This document shows, piece by piece, positions 36,110 to 43,446 of a stretch of 64,000 nt of DNA (positions are counted from its first letter, which is position 1; each line of letters starts with the position of its first letter). Source of the stretch: Achromobacter veterisilvae (GTDB lineage Bacteria > Pseudomonadota > Gammaproteobacteria > Burkholderiales > Burkholderiaceae_B); NCBI RefSeq assembly GCF_900496975.1, contig NZ_UFQC01000017.1, positions 62,001-126,000 of the forward strand, given 5' to 3'. Made by a program: the position numbers and the translations under genes. The notes beneath the pieces are model-generated. The model ran no database searches. It was not told the DNA's origin and saw nothing but the letters and a program-made list of their open reading frames with translations.

Positions 36110-36505
36110 ATGCTACAACGCGTCATCACCCAGCCCGACAACTACGAGCCCTTCCTGCTGTCGCAGGGCATTCAATTCGGAAACCTGCTGTTCATCTCCG
36201 GCCAGGCGGGCGCCGGCGATGACGGAAAGATCGTCGCCGGCGGCTTTCTTGCGCAAGGCGAACAAGCCTTCCTGAACTTGCGCCGCGCGCTGGCAGCCGG
36301 CGGCTCCAGCTTGCGGGACGTCATCAAGGTCACCATCTTCGTCACCGACATGGGACATTTCGAGGACGTGGTGACGCTGCGCCGCCGCTTCTTTTCGGCC
36401 CCCTACCCGGCCGACACGATCGCCGAAATCAAGGCGCTCTACGACCCCGCCGCCATGATCGAGATCGAAGCGATCGCGGCCGTGCGTCCGCAGGAGGGCC
36501 GCTGA
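36110..36505 (+). CDS. RidA/YjgF family protein
   Basis: A 131-residue RidA-family protein. The core LLSQGIQFGNLLFISGQAG, the NLRRALAAGGSSLRDVIKVTIFVTDM segment and the C-terminal MIEIEAIAAV are typical. Family members hydrolyse reactive enamine/imine intermediates or act as small deaminases in catabolic operons. The canonical Arg near residue 105 that binds the carboxylate is not obvious, so it may belong to a subgroup other than true RidA. It is one base from the Old Yellow Enzyme gene and likely co-transcribed with it. Confidence 0.82.
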   Translation: MLQRVITQPDNYEPFLLSQGIQFGNLLFISGQAGAGDDGKIVAGGFLAQGEQAFLNLRRALAAGGSSLRDVIKVTIFVTDMGHFEDVVTLRRRFFSAPYPADTIAEIKALYDPAAMIEIEAIAAVRPQEGR

Positions 36506-36506
36506 C

Positions 36507-37688
36507 ATGAGCACGCTCGCCGATCGTCCGGACGGCGATGCGCAGACCGCGCACGCCGGATTGTTCACGCCGCTGCGGCTGGAGAGGGGCCTGAGCTTGC
36601 GCAACCGCCTCGCCGTCGCGCCGATGACTCGGGTCAGCGCCACGGCGGACGGCCGCGCCACGGCGCAAATGGCCGACTACTACGAAGCCTACGCTGCCGG
36701 CGGCTTCGGCCTGGTGATTACCGAAGGCATCTACACAGACAAGGCCTATGCGCAGGGCTACCTCTTCCAGCCCGGGCTGACCGACGACGCGCAGCGCGAT
36801 GCGTGGCGGACCGTGGTGGACCGCGTGCACGCACACGGCGGCCGCATCGTCGCGCAGCTCATGCACGCGGGCGCGCTGTCGCAAGGCAATCCCCATCGCG
36901 CCGCCACCAAGGGCCCCTCGGCCGTACAGCCGAGGGGACAGCAGATGGCCTTCTATCGGGGCGCGGGGCCGTACCGGATGCCCGAAGCCATGTCGGACGA
37001 GGACATCTCCGCAGCGGTCGAAGGCTACGCACAGGCGGCACGCAGGGCGCAGGAGGCCGGATTCGACGGCGTCGAGATCCATGGCGCGAACGGCTATCTG
37101 CTGGACCAGTTCCTCACCGCCCACACCAATTTGCGCGAGGACCGCTACGGCGGCAGCCTGGACAATCGCCTGCGCCTGACCGTGGACGTCATCCAGGCCG
37201 TCCGCCGGTCGACGGCAAAACACTTTGTCGTGGGGGTGCGCAGTTCGCAAGGCAAGGTCAACGACTTCACGCACAAGTGGGAAGGCGGCGAGGCGGATGC
37301 GGCGCAGATCTTCCGCACCCTGGGCGCGCAGCCCATCGATTATCTGCACACGACCGAGTTCGAGGCCTGGCGCCCCGCTTTTGGCGAACAGGGTCCCAGC
37401 CTCGCAGCCTTGGCGCGGCGGCACGTTCCGGTCCCGGTGCTGGCCAACGGCTCGCTGCATGATCCCCAGCAGGCCGGCGGCTTGATGGCAAGCAAGGACG
37501 CCGACTTCGTTTCGCTCGGCCGCGGCGCGCTTACGCATCCCGACTGGCCCGCAAGACTGCGCGCCGGCGAGGAGCTGGAGACCTTCGATCGGGGGCTGCT
37601 GGCGCCAATCGCCGACCTGGCCAATGCCGCGCGCCATCGCGAGGAACGCCGCCGCGCTTGTGGAGGCGGTTCGGCGCGAGACCGATGA
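36507..37688 (+). CDS. NADH:flavin oxidoreductase, Old Yellow Enzyme family
   Basis: A 393-residue FMN enzyme of the Old Yellow Enzyme family. Visible features are LRNRLAVAPMTRVSA near residue 31, QLMHAGALS near residue 115, the active-site region EIHGANGYLLDQFLTAHTNLREDRYGGSLDNR near residue 190 and DFVSLGRGALTHPDWP near residue 333. It would reduce activated C=C bonds or demethylate amines. It follows RidA with one base between stop and start. The last ~20 residues (REERRRACGGGSARDR) run into the composition break at ~37.69 kb, and the native C-terminus may have been changed there. Confidence 0.85.
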   Translation: MSTLADRPDGDAQTAHAGLFTPLRLERGLSLRNRLAVAPMTRVSATADGRATAQMADYYEAYAAGGFGLVITEGIYTDKAYAQGYLFQPGLTDDAQRDAWRTVVDRVHAHGGRIVAQLMHAGALSQGNPHRAATKGPSAVQPRGQQMAFYRGAGPYRMPEAMSDEDISAAVEGYAQAARRAQEAGFDGVEIHGANGYLLDQFLTAHTNLREDRYGGSLDNRLRLTVDVIQAVRRSTAKHFVVGVRSSQGKVNDFTHKWEGGEADAAQIFRTLGAQPIDYLHTTEFEAWRPAFGEQGPSLAALARRHVPVPVLANGSLHDPQQAGGLMASKDADFVSLGRGALTHPDWPARLRAGEELETFDRGLLAPIADLANAARHREERRRACGGGSARDR

Positions 37689-38092
37689 TGACGCTCCGGA
37701 AGCCAGCTACCTGTCAACACGCTGCGTCGAAGACCACCTACCGGCTGGGCGGGGAATGGCGCGTGACCGAGATGTAGATGTCATACCGGGCGGCCTTCCT
37801 TCTTGAAAGGAAATAGTGAGCTGCTGTGGGCCAATTTCGGTCACGCTGAAATCCCAGCCATAAGCGAACATTCTGCTTATCTACGCGGTATGCTAACCAC
37901 GTTCAGCAGTCGCCGTATCCATTGCTTTGTTACTGGGGACTCTCGGAACTCCCCATGGTTGCAGCTTACTGATTGATTTCTTTAAGTGGCTAACGTCCGC
38001 GCTTGCGGACCTCCACCGTTATTGCCGAGCAGGGCATTCGCACGATAACGAAGTTGGCCACCTCGCGAGATGATTAACCCAGGGAAGCCACC
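37689..38092. other. gene-free left border of the low-GC island
   Basis: About 400 bases with no convincing gene. Base composition falls from the GC-rich flank to the AT-richer island within the first 120 bases. A perfect small hairpin GTCCGC-GCTT-GCGGAC occurs at 37995-38010. I see no integrase, tRNA or clear direct repeat that would show an insertion site. The promoter of the SLOG gene must lie in the right part. Confidence 0.6.
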
Positions 38093-38710
38093 ATGATTAG
38101 CAAGATCGTTTCTGGAGGACAGACCGGTGCCGATCGGGCTGCCCTGGATATTGCCATCGAGCTCGGTATCCCCTGCGGTGGATGGGTGCCTAAAGGGCGT
38201 CTCGACGAGAACGGAGCTATTCCAGACATCTACCCCGGCATGGTCGAGGCGCCGGATGCGGAACCAGACACCCGAACAGCTCTGAACATCAAAGACTCAG
38301 ACGCCACTCTAATTCTCTCCCACGGAGATCTGTTCGGCGGGTCGAAGTTCACAGCATCCACAGCCGAGCAGGCGGACAAGCCGTGGCTCCACGTCAATCT
38401 CGCGCGCCTCAGCGTTCCTGAGGCAGTGCGTGAGGTCACTCGCTGGCTCGCGGCAACTCGCCCAGCCACGCTCAATGTCGCCGGCCCTCGGTCAAGCGAT
38501 GATCCCGTTATCTATGCGAAAACAAAACGGATCCTGGAGGCAGTCCTAATGGACATGAAGCCGCCCTCCAATGATCCCGTACTGGGAGGTGATCTATTTG
38601 CTGTCGTCCTGGCTCGGCGTGATGCGGCGCTTGCGAACTTCAGACACTGGGATCAAGTGCGCTGGTTGGTACCGTACTGGTACTGTGTCCTCGCTACGGC
38701 CGTCGGCTGA
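38093..38710 (+). CDS. SLOG/YpsA-type (putative molybdenum carrier) protein
   Basis: A 205-residue Rossmann-like protein. The N-terminus KIVSGGQTGADRAALDIAIELGIPCGGWVPKGR is the phosphate-binding motif of the YpsA/'molybdenum carrier' branch of the SLOG superfamily, and SDATLILSHGDLFGGSKFT near residue 69 plus the KPWLHV strand near residue 100 complete the fold. SLOG proteins bind nucleotides or nucleotide-derived ligands and are common sensors in phage-defence systems. The last ~40 residues, with a WLVPYWYC stretch, go beyond the usual domain. The stop is three bases before the ATG of a two-TM protein, so the two are coupled. Its composition is AT-richer than the flanks. Confidence 0.8.
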   Translation: MISKIVSGGQTGADRAALDIAIELGIPCGGWVPKGRLDENGAIPDIYPGMVEAPDAEPDTRTALNIKDSDATLILSHGDLFGGSKFTASTAEQADKPWLHVNLARLSVPEAVREVTRWLAATRPATLNVAGPRSSDDPVIYAKTKRILEAVLMDMKPPSNDPVLGGDLFAVVLARRDAALANFRHWDQVRWLVPYWYCVLATAVG

Positions 38711-38713
38711 CTC

Positions 38714-39028
38714 ATGGCCTACCTAGCTCGCCCGGGGAACGAAATTCTTCTGAGAGCCGTGACGGGAGGGCTGGCGGTCTTCGGAATCCTGTGCTTGAAG
38801 TTAGTCTGGAACCTCGGCAACTACCACAATACGACTATTCAACGCTACGAGAAATTTCTCGATGAAATTCCTCTTGATATCCAAGTTAAGTCCGCCTTGC
38901 GAACTGACCTTCCTTTCGCGTTAATGAGCGATAAGATCTGGTTCAGCGCAACCTGCTGGTTCTTCGTATTCATTGTCGTGCTGACGCTTGGATTCGCAAT
39001 GACCGCCGTGTTCGGACTGTGGTGGTAG
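38714..39028 (+). CDS. two-TM membrane protein paired with the SLOG gene
   Basis: A 104-residue protein with two predicted membrane helices, at about 12-33 and 77-100, joined by a ~45-residue polar segment (NYHNTTIQRYEKFLDEIPLD...). No signal peptide and no catalytic motif are visible. It begins three bases after the SLOG stop, which implies joint expression. Small two-TM proteins encoded with SLOG sensors are known as membrane-disrupting effectors (SLATT-type) in conflict systems. This protein has a longer loop and I cannot place it in that family by sequence; the effector role is inference. Confidence 0.6.
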   Translation: MAYLARPGNEILLRAVTGGLAVFGILCLKLVWNLGNYHNTTIQRYEKFLDEIPLDIQVKSALRTDLPFALMSDKIWFSATCWFFVFIVVLTLGFAMTAVFGLWW

Positions 39029-39307
39029 ATGGGCTGGCTAACGGCAGCATGCAGCGGACGGTATTCCGCCCCGCGGCCGATGCAGAACACGGAGCGGCCA
39101 ACTTCTTTCGGCAGCGACCGGCTGCATGCACAGTTGGAAGCAGTCTGTCATCGAGGACAGCTTCCGGCCATGAGCGGCCAGTCGCTCTAAGTGATAGTTA
39201 TATATGGGTGGCTAAGGACTAGCGACAGCGCCACTATGCCCAACGACGCATTGGGCGTCCGCCTGCCGTATGCTTTGAATCCACGAGAGACTTCATGGGG
39301 AACTGGG

Positions 39308-40780
39308 ATGACGAAGCCTGTAGGCGGGGTGACAGCGACGGAACGGCTACTCGCCGAATTCTGTGAACAGACTTTCCTGAAGCTTTGGAGCTATCCCAAT
39401 CCGCACAAGGATGATGGACATGAATTGTGTGACCTGCTTGCTGTCTTCGGTGACACCTTATTCGTCTTCTTTGATCGTGAGAACGAACTCCCTGAGAACC
39501 CTGACAAAGATGCACAAGTACTTTGGGAGCGCTGGAAGCGCAACGTCATCGACCGTCAGGTCAAGACCGCACACGGGGCGGAGCGCTACATTCGCAGTGG
39601 TAGGCTGATCTATACCGATGCGAAGCGCGAAACACCACTCCCAGTGCCCTTCGATAAAGACACGGCGGTCATCCACAAGATTATCGTTGCGCACGGAGCG
39701 AAGGAGGCTTGCGAACGGGCATCGCCACAAAATATTTACGGAAGTCTTGCAATCTCCTACACGGAGATCGACGGGGGGCCGACAATTCCGTTCCATGTCC
39801 AGATCGACAGGCACAAGCCAGTTCATATCTTCGATAGCCACAACATGCACATCGTCTTTAGAGAGCTAGATACGGTCAGTGACTTCTCCGCCTATCTCAA
39901 TGAGAAGACCCGCGCAGCAACCACCTTTGACTATCTGAGCTACTGCGGCGAGGAAGACCTCCTCGGTCACTATCTCCTGAATTACGACGGCGCGACTAAG
40001 CGCCACGTTATCGGGCCGAGGGGCGACGGCTGGAAAAATATCAATGGGGTGCTGGTCGGCGAAGGTGAGTGGCACGACTTCGTGCAGACTGATCTTTACA
40101 AGAATACTAAGCACGAAGACCGCGTATCGTACTTTTGGGATCAGTTAATTCAGCGGACTTGCCAGAACAGCCTGGCGGGAACGCTTGGAGGCAACTCGAA
40201 TATCGCGAGCGGTGAGAGTGCCATCTTCGAAATGGTGAAGGAACCCCGCTTCATGCGTCGTGTCCTTTCCGAAAAGATGCTCACCGCCGTCGAACGCTTC
40301 CCTGAAACGGGAAGGTTCACGCGCCAGGTGACCTTCCTGCCGTCGTTCGAGCCCAACATTGGCTACGTTCTGCTGCAATTACGTGTTCCAGAGGAGTTCC
40401 GCTCAGAGGCGGACTTCCGTGAAAAAAGGCAAACTCTGTTGGAGATTGCTTGCGGCGCCGCCAAGAACAAGTTTCCCAATTTGCTGAAGGTCATCGGTAT
40501 TGGCATTGAGGCCCCGAAGTTCTCAAAAGGCGAAGTCGCTGAGGACTTTATCCTAATGCCGTGCGAGACCTGGCCAGACGACAGAAAGAGCTACTACGAA
40601 GATCTGAACCGTGAATGGAATTTCTTTGGAACGGGCTCGCTACAACAATTCAGGGATCACGTCACACAGTTCGTACAGCCGAACCGTCCAGAGAGGCGAT
40701 CAAAGTCCGGCAAGACCGGGCGAAACGATCCATGCCCGTGTGGCTCAGGAAAAAAGTTTAAGAAGTGCCACGGGGGATAA
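39308..40780 (+). CDS. nuclease-like protein with C-terminal SEC-C zinc motif
   Basis: A 490-residue protein from ATG 39308 (GGGGA six bases upstream); earlier in-frame starts exist at 39236 and 39191. The N-terminal ERLLAEFCEQTF...DDGHELCDLLAVFGDTLFVFFDRE (residues 12-58) resembles the PD-(D/E)XK-like core of a family found in defence islands, with Asp42 and Asp56 as candidate metal ligands and Arg57 where relatives usually have Lys. WERWKRNVIDRQVKTAHGAERYI follows, as in those relatives. The C-terminus GRNDPCPCGSGKKFKKCHG is a textbook SEC-C motif. The middle is unrecognised. A nucleic-acid-targeting defence role is inference. Confidence 0.65.
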   Translation: MTKPVGGVTATERLLAEFCEQTFLKLWSYPNPHKDDGHELCDLLAVFGDTLFVFFDRENELPENPDKDAQVLWERWKRNVIDRQVKTAHGAERYIRSGRLIYTDAKRETPLPVPFDKDTAVIHKIIVAHGAKEACERASPQNIYGSLAISYTEIDGGPTIPFHVQIDRHKPVHIFDSHNMHIVFRELDTVSDFSAYLNEKTRAATTFDYLSYCGEEDLLGHYLLNYDGATKRHVIGPRGDGWKNINGVLVGEGEWHDFVQTDLYKNTKHEDRVSYFWDQLIQRTCQNSLAGTLGGNSNIASGESAIFEMVKEPRFMRRVLSEKMLTAVERFPETGRFTRQVTFLPSFEPNIGYVLLQLRVPEEFRSEADFREKRQTLLEIACGAAKNKFPNLLKVIGIGIEAPKFSKGEVAEDFILMPCETWPDDRKSYYEDLNREWNFFGTGSLQQFRDHVTQFVQPNRPERRSKSGKTGRNDPCPCGSGKKFKKCHGG

Positions 40781-41063
40781 TATCGAGCGTTACCAAGCCT
40801 ATCCTTACAAGTGAGGCTCCAGGACTCGGCATAGCTGACGTCGGTTTTGGATCGGCAGTAATCGCTGTCCCCTGCGTTCACAACGCCTCTTCAACGCCCA
40901 TGGACAGCATGTCGAACTAAGCGCTGTCCGGCTAGAATTTAGACTGATGATCGCGGCAACTTGGGGGAGAGCCGCTCGGCCCGTTCAGAGAGTCATCTAA
41001 AGGGCGGTGTCAGTCCGCACGACGTTACAGATATCGACAATCTAGGAAAACATCGGGAGCTGC
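40781..41063. other. gene-free spacer inside the island
   Basis: About 280 bases between the SEC-C gene and the AbiJ-like gene with no convincing coding region on either strand. The right end must carry the AbiJ promoter; a GGGAG site sits before ATG 41064. Confidence 0.5.
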
Positions 41064-41855
41064 ATGGCAACCTTGTCCTCCATTGAAAAGCGGAAACTCG
41101 AACGCTTGCTCGGCATGAGTAGCGGCTATGTTCTCAACTTTTCCGATCGAACGTTTTCCCTTTTCTTCGAAGAGCATACCGGCCTGGACATCGACGACGC
41201 TAAATATCGTATCAATATGAGTTCGGGTTCCAAGGCCAACCGCATGCGGGGATTTTGGACCATTGAGCCCGACCATGTCGTCGCAAAAGTGATTGGCGCG
41301 ATGATTGAGCACGCCAACGAGTACGAATGCCTGCCGGTGGACGTTGACAATGCCCTGCTCGTTGACGTGCAGAAGGTGATCGACCGACTTCACCATAACT
41401 CGTCCAGTCCCGTTCCCGAGATCGACGCGTTCACGGCCAGCGTCAACGACTTGGACTTCGAAGCTGCCGCCAAACACATACGGACGGCCATTGATCAAAA
41501 TGAACCCGCGACCGCTCTCGATCGGCTGCATGTGTTCACGATCAAGTTCCTACGTACGCACTGCGAGCGCAGAGGCATCGAGGTCAACCGCGACAAGCCG
41601 CTGCACAGCCTCATGGGTGAGTATGTCAAAGCGGTTCGAGCGGCCGGTCTGCTTGAGTCGGAGATGGCCGACCGCATCCTGCGGAGCGGTATCAGCATCC
41701 TGGAAGCGTTCAACGATGTGCGGAACAACAAGAGCCTAGCGCACGACAACCCCATTCTGAACGACAGCGAGGCTCGGCTTATTTTCAGCCACATCGGTGC
41801 ATCCATCAGGTTCATTCGCGCTCTAGAAGGACGAGCTACGGCCCGATCTCGTTGA
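41064..41855 (+). CDS. abortive-infection protein, AbiJ-like N-terminus with HEPN-type C-terminus
   Basis: A 263-residue protein. The N-terminal ~85 residues (SDRTFSLFFEEHTGLDIDD... SGSKANRMRGFW) match the AbiJ N-terminal domain type. The C-terminal half from about residue 148 is helical, of the 'abortive infection C-terminus' kind, and carries Arg220-Asn-...-His227 (RNNKSLAH), an R-x(6)-H motif as in HEPN RNases. Such proteins are thought to cleave RNA and stop growth on phage infection. It is in the low-GC island beside a SLOG protein and a SEC-C nuclease-like protein, which supports a defence role. It appears to have its own promoter. Confidence 0.78.
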   Translation: MATLSSIEKRKLERLLGMSSGYVLNFSDRTFSLFFEEHTGLDIDDAKYRINMSSGSKANRMRGFWTIEPDHVVAKVIGAMIEHANEYECLPVDVDNALLVDVQKVIDRLHHNSSSPVPEIDAFTASVNDLDFEAAAKHIRTAIDQNEPATALDRLHVFTIKFLRTHCERRGIEVNRDKPLHSLMGEYVKAVRAAGLLESEMADRILRSGISILEAFNDVRNNKSLAHDNPILNDSEARLIFSHIGASIRFIRALEGRATARSR

Positions 41856-42220
41856 GCGTCGCGTCCAAAGGCTGCCCTTGAATTCCCGACCGCACGACAT
41901 ACGGGGGTGGCCCAAACTCGGACGGCCAAGTGGGGCAGCTCACGGCCACCAACGGACGTTTGATCGCACGTCACGACTCAGAGGATTTTGAAATCCATCC
42001 GGCCAGCTTGTAAAATTTGCAAAGCTCACCGAACAAGTGATCAATACGGCTTGACACGTCGCGCGCTTTCAGCTTTGAAGCCGAATTGTCCCGCTAGTGT
42101 CCCGGGGCGCAGGACAGACCTCCAGATCGCAGATTGCTAGGCTCTTGAGCGTGTGATGAATGTATGCGTCTTCGAAAGGCTCGGGGGATCGGGTTCCGTG
42201 CCGCTTCCAAAAAGGCCTCT
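41856..42220. other. spacer with possible gene remnant
   Basis: About 365 bases between the AbiJ-like gene and the membrane-anchored coiled-coil gene. It holds a minus-strand coding-like fragment (41971-42093, listed separately) and the short direct repeat TGTCCCG-CTAG-TGTCCCG near 42087-42104. Otherwise I see no gene. An ATG at 42164 in frame with the next gene would extend that gene by 19 residues. Confidence 0.45.
41971..42093 (-). pseudogene. 40-codon C-terminal fragment of an unidentified gene
   Basis: On the minus strand a frame bounded by a TAG at 42094-42096 and a TGA at 41971-41973 encodes a coherent peptide with SKLKARDVSSRIDHLFGEL and CKFYKLAGWISKSSES. Its composition is protein-like and it has no good start codon, as expected for the end of a broken gene. 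I cannot name the family; a mobile-element protein is one possibility. Confidence 0.3.
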
Positions 42221-42937
42221 ATGCCAACACCAAAATTCAAACCACGCCCACAGATGGGCACACAATCTCGCAAAGATTGGAAGGACCACCCACTTGCAAT
42301 AGCGGTTGTCGTTGCAGTGGGGACTGCCGTGTTCTTCATGACAGTGGTCGTTCCCTTGCGCGTTGACCTTCTTACTGCGAAGGTGGAGCGCCTTGCCGAA
42401 TTGAGCGCGAACTCGGCCTCGATCGCAAAGGAGCTTGAGCGCACTAAGCGGGAGTTAGCTGAGGTGCGTGCGGCCCTGCAGACGAGTTTGCTGAAGTCTC
42501 CGTTCCAAGATAGAAGTGTTTATCCGCTCGGATTTGACGAGGTGGTTATCGGCACCCCAGTGGCTGAACTTATAAGCCGTTACCCGGACGGCACATGGGA
42601 TGAAGAACGAGCGTACTACTCTGTCAACGCAAAATTTGACGCAGTTGTGACGGGGGGGACCTACTACTTCACAGAGAGAGGCGGCAAGGGCAAAGTTTCA
42701 CAGATACTCTTTCACCTCGCCAGCGGCGAGAAGGCTGGAACTGATCTCGCTCGAAAGCACTTCTTGGCGAACTTTGGTGAGCCTGACGCGACGCGGAGAA
42801 GAAGCATGTTTTGGAGAGCCACCGATCGCGAGTGGGTGACGCTGGATGCACCACACGATCCCCTTCCTGGAGCTTATCGCGTGTACGCCGTTAACGCCGC
42901 GGCTCCAACGTACGAGTTCGATCTATTGAAGCGGTAG
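42221..42937 (+). CDS. membrane-anchored coiled-coil protein of unknown function
   Basis: A 238-residue protein from ATG 42221. It has a basic N-terminus, one membrane helix at about 26-48 (HPLAIAVVVAVGTAVFFMTVVVPL), a coiled coil at about 50-90 (VERLAELSANSASIAKELERTKRELAEVRAAL) and a C-terminal domain opening with GFDEVVIGTPVAELISRYPDGTWDEE. The G-x-P-x-x-x-L pattern followed by short beta strands is reminiscent of the BamE/SmpA fold, but I do not claim membership. The topology puts the C-terminal domain in the periplasm. It is the last gene of the low-GC island and may or may not belong to the defence genes. Confidence 0.6.
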   Translation: MPTPKFKPRPQMGTQSRKDWKDHPLAIAVVVAVGTAVFFMTVVVPLRVDLLTAKVERLAELSANSASIAKELERTKRELAEVRAALQTSLLKSPFQDRSVYPLGFDEVVIGTPVAELISRYPDGTWDEERAYYSVNAKFDAVVTGGTYYFTERGGKGKVSQILFHLASGEKAGTDLARKHFLANFGEPDATRRRSMFWRATDREWVTLDAPHDPLPGAYRVYAVNAAAPTYEFDLLKR

Positions 42938-43057
42938 CGAACTTGAAGGGCTACTTACGAAATACCTTGACGTCCACTTCGGGTCGCAAGCGGACATCAA
43001 CGACGGCCCGCCCCCAGCCAGAAGCGCCCCCCCGGCAACTAACGAATCAAATCGAAA

Positions 43058-43309
43058 TCAGTTGCTATTGATCCACTCCTGCGTATCCCGGATGAACCAC
43101 GGAAGATTCAACCTTTCCCCTTCCCCGGACTGGATGGTCAAACGTTGGTCCGAGGAACCGGGGGTGCTGTTCGCGCCCTGCGTCGTGGGAGATGGGCGGC
43201 TCCGATAGTCCATATCGGTTTGCCGGGGCGGATTATCCGCGCAGGCGGCAATGGACGCGCACGCAGCCGCGACAAGGATGGGCCGCAGTGCTAAGCGTAG
43301 GATCTTCAT
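43058..43309 (-). CDS. small predicted lipoprotein
   Basis: An 83-residue protein whose N-terminus MKILRLALRPILVAAACASIAAC has a basic start, hydrophobic core and lipobox SIAAC, so it should be lipid-anchored at Cys23. The rest is polar (DNPPRQTDMDYRSRPSPT...) and ends WFIRDTQEWINSN. No family is recognised. The GC-rich composition matches the chromosome rather than the island, so it marks the right flank. It may form a unit with the SDR gene upstream, 137 bases away. Confidence 0.65.
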   Translation of the reverse strand: MKILRLALRPILVAAACASIAACADNPPRQTDMDYRSRPSPTTQGANSTPGSSDQRLTIQSGEGERLNLPWFIRDTQEWINSN

Positions 43310-43446
43310 AATGTTCTGTTTCCCGCTGGCGGCACAGGCCGAAGTGCCGGGCAATCAAGGCCTTTACTCCGTACCTTACTCGCAATACGAGGCCTCCGCC
43401 GGCGTCTCACGCTGTCTGCCGTACGCGCCGCCCGCCACCCAGCCCC

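Noticed and set aside
37995-38010. GTCCGC-GCTT-GCGGAC hairpin as a terminator of the Old Yellow Enzyme gene
   Set aside because: It is about 300 bases after the stop and has no U-tract, so it is only noted as a small hairpin.
39238-39256. GCCCAA...TTGGGC hairpin that recalls an integron attC core
   Set aside because: The arms are only six bases with a short spacer, there is no L'/L'' structure, no integrase and no cassette array, so an integron cannot be supported.
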